The notes beneath the pieces were generated by a model. The model did not search any database. It was given only the letters and a program-made list of their open reading frames with translations, and was not told the origin of the DNA. The translations under genes and the position numbers were made by a program. Positions 1 through 11,373 of a stretch of DNA of 59,045 nt are shown piece after piece. Location: contig JACGCK010000249.1 of the NCBI GenBank assembly GCA_014925825.1, forward strand, positions 1 to 59,045, given 5' to 3'. Each line of letters begins with the position of its first letter. The stretch's first letter is position 1. This DNA is from Pholiota molesta. Its lineage: Eukaryota > Basidiomycota > Agaricomycetes > Agaricales > Strophariaceae.

Positions 1-272
1 GAACGCGTTTTTTAACCCAGCCCATCGTGGACGACGGCGTCACGGTAAGTAGCAGAGGTAGGGCATTTTCTGGTTATCAATCTGACTCCCACCCATCCAG
101 TCGCACAACATGCCACGACCCATGGTTTGGTAAGTAACTCGCCCGCTCTTTGAGTGCATATGACAATGACTTAACATCACAGATTGAATTCGAACAAGGT
201 GAGGATGAATTAGCATTCGCGTACTACAGTAATTCGCGGTCAGAATCGTTGATATTGGGACTAATGCTTTAA
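1..272 (+). CDS. 3' end of an unidentified gene (three partial exons)
   Basis: Two clean intron signatures are visible: GTAAGT at 45 to CCAG at 100 (56 bp, branch CTGAC) and GTAAGT at 130 to ACAG at 182 (53 bp, branch TGACTTA). The last exon, 183-272, stays open in only one useful frame and ends at TAA 270-272; it contains the acidic stretch IEFEQGEDELAF. Reading back in phase gives exons 1-44 and 101-129. I do not recognise the product and its 5' part lies outside the window. The introns are convincing; the reading frame is an inference from which frame stays open. Confidence 0.35.
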
Positions 273-891
273 GGTTACCTATACTCCCATTTACCTTTTG
301 GCCGCATATATTCACTTTAAATCATGGATAGGACTCGAGGGTGAGTCCCCTTGCAGTATTACGCCAACTTTGACAACTATGTCCAATCATCAATTCAGTA
401 TGTGACTGATGATTTACCCAAACGCTCGACTCCGCGATGGCCGACATCCTCGACGCCATACGGCCCATACCAGCCCTGGCCCATACCCCATCCATAAACC
501 ATCGAGCGTGGGAATGAAACAACTGCCAAACAAGTTCGAAGTTCAGCTCGTTCTCCCAACGTTCTCCCTTGGTTCTCCCGACAAGCCACTCCTCGATTCC
601 ACCACGTTAACGATAACTTTGACTCTCTGAATATACACTATTCACATTATTGACTATTTATTACGTGGTCTCTGGCCAGTTCGTAAGGTATAGGAACTAG
701 AAACATTGTCCTGGCAAATATGAAGCCCATTGTCCCAACACTGTCCAACAACAACGGCGGCAGTAGACGATACCCATATCTTTTACAATGCTCGCCGCCG
801 CGCATCTAAACCCGACCCCCGGCACCTCCTGCGACGTCATCAAATGCACCTTCTTTCGAGCCAACTTTTGCCCGACCAATGTTGATACCAT
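273..891. other. intergenic, no gene seen
   Basis: Short ORFs on both strands overlap each other and show no family motif or convincing splice structure. It lies between the 3' ends of two convergent genes, so terminators are expected, but I see no clear polyadenylation signal. Confidence 0.5.
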
Positions 892-1737
892 TCAGTCCCA
901 ACCCGTCTTCGCGCCACAGAGTTCCAGGACCCATACATCCCTCTCCTCCAGGCTCTCGTGCAATCCGTCCCACCAGACATCTCCCTGAAGGTACCTCCCA
1001 ATGGCATCGGCGGCAGCAGCATCATCAACAGCCACCGGCCCACCGCCAGAACCCACACCGATGGCACCAGCAGCAAGGCCCCCTCCGGCCTCGGTAGCTG
1101 CCAAACGCAGTGCACCATACACCGTCCACAAGACATTGATGATTCGAATCGGATACCCCATCTCAGCGGGAAAGACGACCACAGGCCGCGCGACGCCCGC
1201 AATCCGGACCGTCAAGCTCGGCAGGGTTCTAGGCTCCACAGCCACTTCACGTGACCAACGCGAAACAGAAATGCCTCCTAGAGCGACTGCAAGGCGCGCG
1301 GTGGATGGAGGAAGCGACATATTCCAGTGCATCGGGGCGTCTGGACCTGTTGGCGAATGGTGATGCGAGAGGAGTGGGTGGATTTGAATGGGTATCAGAG
1401 GAGAGAGCGGAGGCAAGGCAATCGGCGCTGGACGACGAAGTGTAGGTGGTAATGCTGCTAGGTGTGTGTTTGTATGGGTATTGCCCGTATTGTCGATGAG
1501 CTGATTCCCATGTGCAGGCAGGCTGCTTGATGGGGTGGCGAAAGATGAGCGGTTGCCGCCGTGCCGTTGGAGGGATAACGACGACGTTGGCGGTACTTGG
1601 CCTCTCCTCGCAGACGGCGCTGTATCCCAGCGGTTCTGCGTTCGTAACCGGTGCGTCGGTCAGTCTACTCTGCACTATATGAGATTCACACTTACTGCAG
1701 GTTGCGAAACAGCGCGGCGATGGCTCCTCTCGCGCAT
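892..1737 (-). CDS. DUF6699-type protein, two exons, 261 aa
   Basis: I read exon 1 as 1737-1696 (starting MRERSHRRAVSQPA) and exon 2 as 1635-892, with a 60-bp intron (GTAAGT, CTGAC, GCAG) that keeps frame. The N-terminal half is low-complexity, rich in Pro, Ser, Thr and Asn. The C-terminal half fits the DUF6699 pattern: IQIHPLL, MHWNMSLPPSTA, then LPSLTVRI, and YLQGDVWWDGL shortly before the end. DUF6699 is common in Agaricomycetes and has no known biochemical role. An Ala/Gly-rich insert (around residues 205-232) interrupts the domain, which is unusual. Two more members lie near 52 and 54 kb. The family call is by pattern; the start rests on the 14-codon first exon. Confidence 0.7.
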
Positions 1738-2124
1738 CGTGTGGATGGAAGCTAACGGCGGCACACCTGTACGCCCTGCCTGCCATGCACTGCTAGGATC
1801 ACTGGCTCTACGAGCGCCAATGACTTGGTTAGTCCAAGTAGCGACGATGGAAAACAATAGGCTGGATTTTGGAACCCCTAGCTCGGCACGTTAACGATAC
1901 TCGAGTCTTACGCTTGACGGTGATTTTGTCCGCCTACCTCTGGCTTCCACAACGGAGGCATCTTTCTGTTCCTGTGTACCCCTCTGCGCCGCTCGCGGTA
2001 GTGCACCTTCCATCGTGCTCTTTCTTCTCTTTCTGTGGGTCGTGGTACTTCTTGGACCGAGGACGTTGCAGTGTGGGGCGGAGGGAGCGTAGATGAAAGT
2101 TGGGGAGAAAGGAATGCTTATCCT

Positions 2125-2132
2125 ATATATAG
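2125..2132 (-). promoter_or_regulatory. TATA-like box
   Basis: The minus strand reads TATATATAGG here, about 390 bp upstream of the DUF6699 start at 1737. This is far for a TATA box unless there is a long leader or 5' UTR intron, so the assignment is tentative. The rest of 1738-2480 shows no supported gene. Confidence 0.3.
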
Positions 2133-2499
2133 CATATTCTGGTGGCACGCCTCCTTTCACACCTTTGTCAAGATCCTGGTCACGGTCTCCTTCAGTGCTC
2201 GTCGCCGCCTTGCCGATGAGGTCGGGCAACAGGCGCCGCGTGCGCGTCGGGTGCCATCTTTGTTCTCAGACGCACTGTATTTTCACTCGAATTTCGTTCT
2301 CGTCAGGGAACGTCATTTAGTGTCCTCTTTTTAGCTTCGCCATCAGCTGAACGAAAATATCTATCATATATCACTGGGTAAGGCGGTTCGTTGATTTTTA
2401 GTCGCGCTTCGCTTGTTTTCCTACCGAAGCTTAGAGGACTTAAAATTAACTGGCAGTTGGGCTGTAAGGCTGCATCAACACGATGTTTTTGCTGGACCA

Positions 2500-4840
2500 T
2501 CGCCCATGAATACTAAATCTTCGTCGTCAATATTCCTGCTACTGCGGATGTCTCATGAGTCATTACAGCCTTGAACGCGATGAGGTATTGCACTTTTATC
2601 TCAAGCGCTTGAATGGACATTCTTCGGGGATTGACATTTATGTCGGGCTGTTCGCTTCAACATTAGGTATGCGCTTTTTTCGCCGTTGTTTCTTTCTTCA
2701 TTTGATCTTTTTATTTTATGCTGAGAAGGCGTGGATTCAAAGAACGTGGATGAATTGCATAAAAACCAAGTCAAAGACCTTCACATATGTGGGCTTACTT
2801 CGTAAATTGGATATTTGATAAATGAATCTGTTGCTAAATTCCACATCCTGTCTTCATGTAGTTTGCGAGTACAGAAAAGCGGCCGCTTGCGCGTTCGCGA
2901 ATTTGGAGGAGTGATGCCCGAATGATGCATCTGGCTGACCTTCTCACTGATCGATGCTGCTGACGACGATGCTTTTTTTTTTTTCATTAATCTCCGCGGT
3001 TTGTTTACAGGCTATCGCAGACGGGTACGACTGGTGTGCAGTGAGATGATCGGCGTCGGGTGTGCGTCACTGTGAATGCGTATGATGCGCATCGGCGACA
3101 ACCCTGTGCATGCTGTGCGCCAATTGCGAATAAGTCGAGATAGGCTCGAGCTTCTCAGAGTAGGCATAGATGACTGCGAGGCTGGATGTCCAGTACATCT
3201 CTGGGATTTTTCCATGGATACTCAACCGCTCCTCAGCAAAGAGCTGCGACATATTATTCAAAAAGTCATTATGACGCGAAGCGGTTCCTTCGTTGTCATT
3301 GTCATCTATGAAAATAGAATTTTCCCTAGACCCAACGCGCAGCCAGCCAGATAGAACATCATCTTCAGCAGCGTCTTCCTGCCCCATCAGCTCGAACGCA
3401 TCAATGAAGCCTTGCCAATCTTTAGTGCTTGGCATTGAAATTCGAAGTTACGCTATCCTTTAACCGCGATCATCTCGTCGGAATCTGCTGCTTCGCTCCC
3501 TAGCCCCAATGGCTTGTCAACTCCTTTGTATCGGCCAGTTAACAATTCGCCACCAATAAAAACGCGTACTATGGTCCATACACCCGACTCCTCTACTATC
3601 TCTTTCGCATCGATGGCCGTTCGAAATATCTCCTCAGTTGACGCGATCGACGTTGTCGCGCTGTACACTGTCGACGGCTCACCGGTATCTCTGCGTTTGT
3701 CGCTCTGCAGCTATTCGAAGTTCATGTCTTTTCCTTATCATGTCTCCAACCTTCTGTTGTCAATAAGTTATCAGCACGATAGTGTCTGTACGACCGCCCA
3801 TGAATACTAAAATCGTCTCCATTAAATTTCCTGGTACTTTCTGATGTCTCATTTTCTGTTTTCAATGCAATGAGATATCTACATTCTTCCAGGATCAAAC
3901 TGGCTATGCGCCCTTGTAATTGTTCTATTCTCCTTTCAATATTTTCAATTTGCGCTCAGAAGGCGTGGATTCAAAACGTGGATGGATTACATGGCCACCA
4001 AATCGAAGACCTTCACATATTTACGCAAGTACTCGGTAAATTGGTTCTGTTACAAAATTTACACATCCTGCCTTCATGAAGCTAACAATGTCTACGTTCG
4101 AATATGTCTACGTCCGTCGACCCGTATATTTACTCTGCCTCCTCCGCGGCGCTGGAGGCTCGTCTACCTTCACCGAATCCCGAACCTCGGCCCATTAAAC
4201 ACAGTTTTCGAGTACGGAAATGAGGCCGCGGGCGCATTTGAAGTCGGGGAAATGATGCACGGTGCATTTGCGCCGAGATTAATGCCATGGCTCAAGTTCT
4301 CATTGATCGATGCCGCCGATGATAATGCTTCTTTTCATTAATTTGAGCGGTTAGATTACAGGCTATTGAGACCGGTGATGACTGCCAATGGTGTGCAGCA
4401 GTGAGATGATCGGCATCGGGTGTGCGTCACTGTGAGTGCGGATGATGGCCTCGGCGACGACGCTGCGCATGTTGTGCGCCAGTCGCAAATAAGCCGAGGT
4501 GGGCTCGAGCTTCTGGGACTGGAACTGATGAGCCGGAGTCGTCGCGTTGGGGATAGGGATATGGAACTGAGAGGCTGGACATCCAGTCTCCGACGTTTCT
4601 TGGACCTCTCCATGGACGCTCAACCGCTCTTCTGTAAAGAGCTGCGACGGATTGTACAAAGGGTCACCATGACGCGAGGAGGTTCTTTCAGTGTCACCAT
4701 CGTCTATGGGCATGGAATTTTTTAGACCCGCGAAGCGAGTCACGGAGTACCTTGTCCTCAGCAGCATTCCTGATCCATCAGCTCGAACGCAGCAATAAAG
4801 TGCGCTACAGCTTGCGGTGGCATTATACTGACATCTCCTG
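2500..4840. repeat. diverged tandem duplication, two units of about 1.2 kb
   Basis: Unit 1 (about 2507-3435) and unit 2 (about 3800-4840) share a series of matching blocks in the same order: CATGAATACTAAA..., GAAGGCGTGGATTCAAA..., AAGACCTTCACATAT..., the ATGATCGGCRTCGGGTGTGCGT block at about 3045 and 4410, and the coding blocks of the small orphan gene. The units are diverged, with indels, so the duplication is not recent. Unit 2 continues into the module that is also present in inverted form at 55.9-58.4 kb. Confidence 0.6.
3067..3435 (-). CDS. small orphan gene family, copy A (122-aa ORF)
   Basis: An uninterrupted ORF of 122 codons begins MPSTKDWQGFIDAFELMG and runs through an acidic patch (QEDAAEDDVLSG) and a Ser/Asn-containing C-terminal half. 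Related sequence occurs three more times: 4363-4830, 58018-58440 and 58440-58575. This copy is the one that keeps a single frame through the region where copies B and C are shifted. A further ORF at 3668-3453 may be an upstream exon, but I cannot place the splice sites. No signal peptide, membrane segment or known domain is visible. The function is unknown, and it could be a decaying gene rather than an active one. Confidence 0.35.
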   Translation of the reverse strand: MPSTKDWQGFIDAFELMGQEDAAEDDVLSGWLRVGSRENSIFIDDNDNEGTASRHNDFLNNMSQLFAEERLSIHGKIPEMYWTSSLAVIYAYSEKLEPISTYSQLAHSMHRVVADAHHTHSQ

Positions 4841-5061
4841 CGCCGAAAGATTGGGCTGCATAAGTGACTCTGGAATGCGGGACGCGTAGAACTGTCGCTG
4901 TGGTTGGTTGCGCGGTAGATGCATGGCGTGCAGAGCCCGAACGTATATTCTACCCTGCGCATTCACACCATCTATTGAAAGAGAACGAAGGCTTGAGAAG
5001 GACAGTATAGTAATAATAGTAATAGAAGGAAAAGACGTACGGAATTCTTGAGCATTGTCAT
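4363..5061 (-). pseudogene. small orphan gene family, copy B (disrupted)
   Basis: The start MTMLKNS (5061-5041) is followed by an 86-bp intron (GTACGT to GCGCAG, 5040-4955), exactly matching the layout of copy C on the other side of the window. Relative to copy C, exon 2 lacks about 155 bp of its middle and has a one-base loss near 4920, so the spliced frame stops at about 4823 after 49 residues. Remaining coding blocks continue to 4363 in other frames. The promoter and first exon are well preserved, so the locus may still be transcribed. I call it a pseudogene because copies A and C retain longer frames. Confidence 0.45.
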
Positions 5062-5373
5062 TATAGTAGTTCGTTACCACCTTGTTACCACCGCGTTCTG
5101 CTGGCACTCACTAATGCTAGAAACCATACGAGTCAATCCGTATGGTCACCGGCCTTCAGTAGCTTCAGTACTCAAGTCTGGGGTGGATTTGGGCGAAGAT
5201 GGAGAACTGGAATTCATGGCGATGATGGAAGCAGGATGGATGCGGATGGATTCCATTTTTGTTTGCTACAGGCGAAGGTCTTACATAATGAGCCCGGCAT
5301 GGCGGCACCTCGTACATCCAATCGAACGAAACCTTTGAACTGACGTTCCTTTCTGATCTCTTCACATAACGGA
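5062..5373. promoter_or_regulatory. shared divergent promoter region, left copy
   Basis: This 312-bp spacer separates the divergent starts of orphan copy B (minus) and the F-box-like gene (plus). The same spacer recurs inverted at about 57284-57613, and again in part at about 58612-58943 upstream of the folate gene. Conserved blocks include TCACTAATGCTAGAAACC and CATAATGAGCCCGGCATGG. I cannot name individual transcription-factor sites. Confidence 0.4.
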
Positions 5374-6733
5374 ATGAGTCTTCCCATTGAGCTGACGGAC
5401 AAAATCATCGACGAACTTGCATGTGCAGCACTCCCTGCTTGGCCTACTCAACGAAAGTGGGCTACAAAGTTGGAATCCTCTCTTGCCCTCGTCTCGCTGG
5501 CATTTCGAGAGCGCATCAACGCCCATCGATTTGCTCACATCTCGCTTATCATAATCGAGCGCAGAAATCCCGACTTCCTCAGCAAGTTCATCCCTATCCT
5601 CCACTCCGATGTGTGGACGCCACGTACTGGTGTTTCCAGGCACATCCGTCGTTTCGAATTATGTTTAAAGCTGCAAGTCCGGGTCGACGATGATGAGGAC
5701 AAACATACCGATGGGCTATTCGGCGATGAGCGCATTAGAGAAATGTTAACCACCATATTTTTGGGGATGCCGCGCGAAAATAGACCTTCACAGACGCTGG
5801 TCCTGACTACGCACGATAGTTCTACTCCCTATTTCATTCCAGTTGCTTCAACCGAGCGGGTGAAGTGGAGAAAAATGGACTCTGACTTACGCTCTACGCT
5901 TGAAGCTCTGATAAAGGAAAACTCTAATCTGATCCGCTTGGAGCTCCACGGCTTCACCGATATCCCCCTCCCTCTTCTTACTGCATCCCGAATCACGCAG
6001 CTCAGCTTGAGAAGGGTTACATTCGAGTCTCCTGAACAAGGAGAAGCATGTGAAAGACTCGAAATAGGACAATTGCAGGGTCTCGACGTCTTGGAGCTGA
6101 ATTGTAAGTATTACTGTTTTCTATTCCTGTCTTCTCAGCGAGAAATGTGGGCTAATTTGCTTTTATGCATTGCTAGGCAACCCATTACCGAGCTTTATGA
6201 TCGTGGAAAATGGTCAATTTATGTCTTTGAAGAAACTAACTTTCAATGTCGACGTTTATGACGCGCCGGAGTGCTATATAGCTGGCGAAACCCTTTCTTC
6301 GATGCTCGCATCCATTGTCAGGAATATTGCGCCGACCTGCAATTTGGAGATTTCCTTTCGCTACGACTGCCCAGATACCGGATTTCTCTCTGATAATCTT
6401 CATGATATCCTCATTTTGGATGACTACAACTACGCTGCTATCGACGCGTTTCTGCACAGCTATTCCAATTCATCGCAATCCACCATTGCTGTTCGCTTTA
6501 CTGCGATCATCTTTATAAAGTGGCACTTGGAAAGAGACCAGCATTGGGATTTGGACAGTTTTCTCTCGGATGGCTCGGACGGCCAGCGTTTTCTTCAAGA
6601 TTATTTTCCGCTGATGCACAAAGGAGCGAGGCGCAAAGTCTTCAATCTTCAAAAGTCTGAAGACCGGATGCGTCTGGGCTCAGGATTGGAAAAGGTCTAC
6701 AAGGTTGAATTCTCTGTCCGATTTATGTATTAA
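5374..6733 (+). CDS. F-box-like protein, two exons, 428 aa
   Basis: Exon 1 is 5374-6103 and exon 2 is 6177-6733, separated by a 73-bp intron (GTAAGT to GCTAG) that closes the frame through a Cys codon. The N-terminus, LPIELTDKIIDELA followed by LALVSLAFRER, has the shape of a degenerate F-box (LPxELxxxIxxxL, then LxxVSxxFR). The remainder resembles leucine-rich-repeat-like F-box partners, with short segments such as LIRLELHGF and ITQLSLRRVTF. In the family such proteins act as substrate adaptors of SCF ubiquitin ligases, but the substrate is unknown. A close paralogue with the same intron position and length is at 56056-57283 in inverted orientation. This copy is the longer and appears intact. 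Confidence 0.65.
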
Positions 6734-8452
6734 CGGATAGAAAAATAAATTTACCAATGGGATCAAAATTAGTCGTGATTGCGTATCAGCTAATGCAGGC
6801 GCTTAGCGCTTTGGATTGGTCTGGTCCTTGAAAGTAAATGATTTTGAACTGCTTATGTGGGTTATATGTGTGTAGACCTTGTGCTCAATTGAGTCCGCAA
6901 AGGGTTTGTTCGATCTCTGAAAAATGCCTAAATTTGCACATGTCCATGATACTTGCGATCTGAAGTACTAAAACAACACGCTCTAATTAACAAAGCATCG
7001 ACCGCGCCCCAGGTTGCCCAGCGACGAATGTGGGCGGGCGGGTGGGCGCTTAAACCGTGCGATATGTACGTACGTACTTGCTTAAGTAGACTTGAGTAAG
7101 CTAGGACGCTGCCGTTGGCGACGACAGCAGTGCCACAAACCTAAATGAATCACCTTTCGGAAATGGTTACCTTACGACCTGCGTTCTGTGTCCGAGAAAA
7201 TGCCTTGTTAGCAAGTAAATTTAGACGGCCTCACTGATACCTTGTGTCTTCAGTGGGCATGCATTACTATCAAAATCCTACCCCCAAGCCGTTGTAGTGG
7301 GTGCGGTAATGCAGAGAACGTATGTATCATGGACCGGGAACTGGGGCATGTCAAGATAGCTCAGTCAGTCAGCAATGTAAGCCGCACCTCTGGAGTTCCC
7401 TGTTTTTCATATCAAGGGGATGGTGGATCCTACATATTCATATTTACATACCAGTGATTGGGATATATGGTCAAGATTTTGGGAGCGCCAGGCGGGACTG
7501 TGCTCCGCATGCGACGCACTGGGTGTCATTAACGATGCCCTTAACCAATCAAGCCGCGCGAACGGCCGCGCAGAAACATGCCATCCTGTGATCCGAGTTC
7601 TTATCTCCGACTCGGGAGGGTAATCCTACTTAATTAAAGCCTATGGCCTAGCTGTGAACGCGCGGCGCGCAGGAAGTGAAGAGCGGGACGACGACGACGA
7701 GGGAAGTGGGACGATGTCTCATGTGGCACGAGAAGCGATGATTCAGTGGGGAAACGCATTGGCGGTCCGCCGTCGGCTAATGGTATATGTACAGCGCTGA
7801 ACACCGTCCCCGCAAACGCCGCGCCCCCGGGGAGGGGGAGGCGGGAGAAGCGGGCGCCACTGCTGGCGGTGGCGCCGGGGCCGCAGGCCGCAGGCCCCGC
7901 CCAAATTCAGCTTGCAGGCGCACGACGCGCAGGTAGGTGCGCACTGGCGGAGTGCGTGTGTGCGTGCGCGCGGGGGAGCGCTGTAGCCGGGGCGCGCGGG
8001 CGGCGCGGTACGCGATGCGCAGCGGGCTCCGCGCGATGGGGTGTATATGAGCTTAGGCTCGGAGAGCGGTGGCGCCTGCATGCAGGGCTAGAACTTGAAG
8101 CGGACGGAGCCTTCGCGCGTTCCTGCGCTGCCCGTGCACCCCGGGCGGCGCGTGCGACGGGTGGGTGGGGGATGTGGATCGCCAGCGTGCGTATATGGAC
8201 CGGGGGAGCGCAGCTGGCCTACACCTACGTGTACCGATGGATGCTGCGTGTGGGGCGTGAGACGGGAGGCGGATAAATGGAGGCGGGCGCCGGCTAGTAC
8301 TACTGGGATGGGCGCCACCCGCATGCACCAGAACATCGCCGGGCGGCGGCGGGGGAACCGTGGCGCAAGCGTCTAGAAAGGCTTGGCTCAAGAGTCAAAA
8401 TGAAAATGATGTCCAAGCGGACGGGCGGACGAGGGAAAAATTAAAGATGGGA
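6734..8452. other. intergenic; becomes GC-rich towards the HMG-box gene
   Basis: Homology to the right-hand module ends at about 6780. After that there is no supported gene to about 7650. From 7650 the sequence is strongly GC-rich, with long overlapping ORFs on both strands that follow base composition and show no domain, so I treat them as spurious. A short GTAC run occurs at about 7063-7077. Confidence 0.5.
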
Positions 8453-8568
8453 TGATCATGATCATGGAACTTTCAATTTTCACGACGGAGAACTGGGAAG
8501 GAAGGCGGCGTGATCATGATCATGATGTTTCCAAAGCACAGAGGTGAGAACGAGGGTGATCATGATCA
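8453..8568. promoter_or_regulatory. three copies of the palindrome TGATCATGATCA
   Basis: The perfect 12-bp palindrome TGATCATGATCA occurs at 8453-8464, 8511-8522 and 8557-8568, with start-to-start spacings of 58 and 46 bp. It lies about 0.8-0.9 kb upstream of the HMG-box gene at 9388. Three exact copies of a 12-mer within 116 bp are very unlikely by chance. A cluster of dimeric binding sites is the simplest explanation; the protein that would bind is unknown. Confidence 0.45.
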
Positions 8569-9239
8569 TCTGATGATGCAGGCGTCCATACCTCCACGGC
8601 GAGGTGGGTGGGTACGTATTCCCTGCTCGCTTCCCGCGCTCCCAATCTGACAGCATCCATCGAAGCTCGAACGGTGATTGGAGGCTATTGGAGGTAACTT
8701 GTGGCTGGGGCCGCTGGGGTACGCCGCGCGGCACGCTGTTCCGCGTCGCGGATTATCGAGGGTGAACCTGTGCACTGTGCAACACGGATAACGACAGCAT
8801 CTTTGCGCCCTCCCCCGTTAGTGTGTCCGCCGGCTAGGCAAAATTGAAGAAGAAAACGCAAGAACAAGAACACCCAAATGGAATGTGCACCATGTACATA
8901 ATCTCCAGCGCACGAGGGGGGGAGAGCTCGCGAGATAAAGGAGTGGCCGAATGCGGATAGCCACAAACGAGTGCACGGATTGGGGTGGGAGGATGTGCGT
9001 GGCACCGGGACCCCGGAGCGTGCTGCCTCTGCGCGGGGTGCAGCAGAGCGAGGGTGGTCTGCGCCGAAGGCGCTGGGTCGCGATGCTGGGAGGGGGCAGA
9101 GCACAACAGATGATGCAGATGGCCGTGGCTTAGAGACAGGTGTTGGGGCGTGCCGCGGAGGATGGGTGTCGTGATCATCAGGAAGGCTGCGCCCGGGGTC
9201 CCGCGCAGATGCTGATGGAGGTGGGAAGGCGAAGGAGTG

Positions 9240-9245
9240 TATAAA
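9240..9245 (+). promoter_or_regulatory. TATA box for the HMG-box gene
   Basis: TATAAA stands 143 bp upstream of the ATG at 9388, followed by a C/T-rich stretch (CCTCCGTCCTTCCCCCTC) typical of fungal transcription start regions. Confidence 0.5.
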
Positions 9246-9387
9246 GGAAAGGACAAAGCACACCTCCGTCCTTCCCCCTCTTTGTTCTCTCGCTCCGTCC
9301 CATTTGGGCGCCAATCCTCCCTCACACCGCGGGCTCTACGACGAACTACTTTATACAACGGCCCCCTTATATATTAGAACAACCACC

Positions 9388-11373
9388 ATGCCCGCCCTCC
9401 GCCTCTCGCGCAGGCGAAAATCGTCCCACATCCTCTGTACGTGCCCCTCCCATCCCTCCCCTTACTGATGGGCTCATCGTCGCACAGTCACCGCCGCCAA
9501 GCCCGGGATCTACGGCATCGCCCAGCGCCCCGTGACCTTCGCGCCCAACGTCACGCCCGTCTCCTACGTCGACACCGAGGACGACCTCGCCGCCGCCGAC
9601 CTCGCCGACCCCACATCAGCCGGCTCCCCGTCGGCCACTTTGTTCCCGCCGTCCGCGACCCCCGCGCCGCCGCCCGCGCGCAAGCGCTGCCCGCCGGGCA
9701 AGCGCCGCTCGCAGGGCTACATCCCGCGCCCGCCGAACGCGTTCATGCTCTTCCGCGCGGACTTCGTGCGCCAGAAGCACGTCCCCGGCTCGATCGAGAC
9801 GAACCACGGGAGCCTGTCCAAGATCATCGGTGCGTTTCCCCTCCCCTCCCCACCGCCTCGTACTATTACTAACGGACGGATCGTCGGGAACGCAGGCACG
9901 TGCTGGCGCCAGCTCCCGCTCGACGAGAAGCGCGTCTGGGAGGTGCGCGCGCGCCAGGAGAAGGCCGCGCACAAGGCGCAGTTCCCGGACTACCGCTTCC
10001 GCCCCGTGCACAACAAGAACAAGGCTTCCCCCGGCACCACCTCCACCACCACCGGCACCTCCACCACCTCCACCACCGGGGACGCGCGCAGGGAGAAGGT
10101 TGCGGCGACGCGCGAGGACGAGAGAAGGTGCGAGGAGGTCGCGGCGCTGCTGCTCGAGGGGAAGAAGGGCGAGGCGCTCGCGGCGGCCGTGCGCACGCTC
10201 GACCGGGCGCGGGAGCGCGAGCTCGAGATGGAGGGCCTGGGGTTGGGGCTGGATGCGAGCCGCCCGCCGAGCAGTGCCAGTGTGAGCCCTGCGGAGCTGC
10301 ATATGCCGACGCCGCTGCCCATGGGGATGCAGATGCACGCTGGCATGAACACCATGAACACCACGTATATGCGCCGCCCGTCGTCCGTGCCGCTCCCGAG
10401 CGAGTTCTACACCCACAGCTACTTCGCCGGCGCGGGTGCCGGGGGGATCGCGATGCCCGCGCTCCCCTTCTTCCACCACGCCCAGAGCCAGTCGCGCGCG
10501 CAGTCGCCCGTGGCGAGCATCGCGCGCCAGGGCCAGCAGCAGTACGGCTTCGCCTACCCGTTCCAGCCGGAGTTCAGCTTCGACTCCCACGATGCCTTCC
10601 CTTCGCACCACCATCATCATCATCAACAGCAGGACGTCGACCCCTCATTCGCGTTCGCCGACCCCTTCGCGCCGCACCACACCCTCAACACCTTCCCCGC
10701 CCCCGCCCCCGCCCCCGCCTCCTTCCCCCCGTCGTTCACCCTCAGCTTCGCGCACGGGTTCGGCTCCGGCTTCGGGCACCCCGCGCCCGCGCTGCGCGCC
10801 TCGCTCGGCTTAGGAAGGCGCGCGAGCTCTGCGCAGGCCATGTTGATGCGGCACTATACCATGCCCATGTATCACGGGGACCACGGGCACGGCCAGGAGC
10901 ATGGACACGGGCACGGCCAGGAGCATGGACACGGGCACGGCCAGGTGGAGCGGGACGAGAGCCCGCTGCCTGATGTCGAGCCGGCGCTTTTTGCGGCGGA
11001 TTTCTCGTTCGGCGGGGGTGGGGTGGGTGTAGCGCCTGCACATGTGGTGGGGGAGGAGTGTGTGTCGCCGGTGGACCCGGTGTCCGCGGGCGGCTCGTCG
11101 TCAGCGGGGACGGCGTATGATGGGTCGCCGTCGCCTGCGGATTATGTGCACCCCCACGAGTACCCCGCGCTGGACCCCGTTTACACAGGGGAGGACGTGT
11201 ACGCGGTCTCTGTCGGTGTGGAGGATGCGGGGATGTACGCTCCGCATATGCCGCTGCCCGTGCATGAGGAGGAGGGGATGTGGGGGATGGGGATGGGGAT
11301 GGGGAAGGAAGTGGGGCTGGAGATGGGGACGGGGATGGGGATGGAGGCGTATTTCGAGGCGGGGGCGTTCTGA
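9388..11373 (+). CDS. MATA_HMG-type transcription factor, three exons, 622 aa
   Basis: Exons are 9388-9436, 9488-9829 and 9896-11373. Introns of 51 and 66 bp have good consensus (second branch CTAAC) and both keep frame. The protein starts MPALRLSRRRKS. The HMG box lies at about residues 94-165: IPRPPNAFMLFR, then LSKIIGTCWRQL, KRVWEVRARQEK and PDYRFRP, with the second intron inside the box. This domain binds and bends DNA, so a nuclear regulator is expected. The long tail is low-complexity: a His7-Gln3 run, Ala/Pro runs, a His-Gly repeat, and a C-terminal Met-Gly-rich segment. HMG proteins of this class in Agaricomycetes act in mating and development, but I cannot assign a specific orthologue. 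The antisense strand has a long ORF that is a GC-composition shadow. Confidence 0.9.
10885..10945 (+). repeat. 24-bp coding tandem repeat (His-Gly-Gln)
   Basis: A 24-bp unit (10885-10908) is repeated exactly at 10909-10932 and partly at 10933-10945, encoding HGHGQEHG-type repeats in the HMG protein tail. It is likely length-polymorphic between strains. Confidence 0.8.

Noticed and set aside
7743..8391. Long ORFs on both strands in GC-rich DNA
   Set aside because: Several overlapping frames are open at once because of base composition; none shows a motif or splice structure.
9616..10626. 336-codon minus-strand ORF
   Set aside because: It lies exactly opposite the HMG-box gene, is Arg/Ala/Gly-rich as expected from GC-rich antisense, and has no domain.
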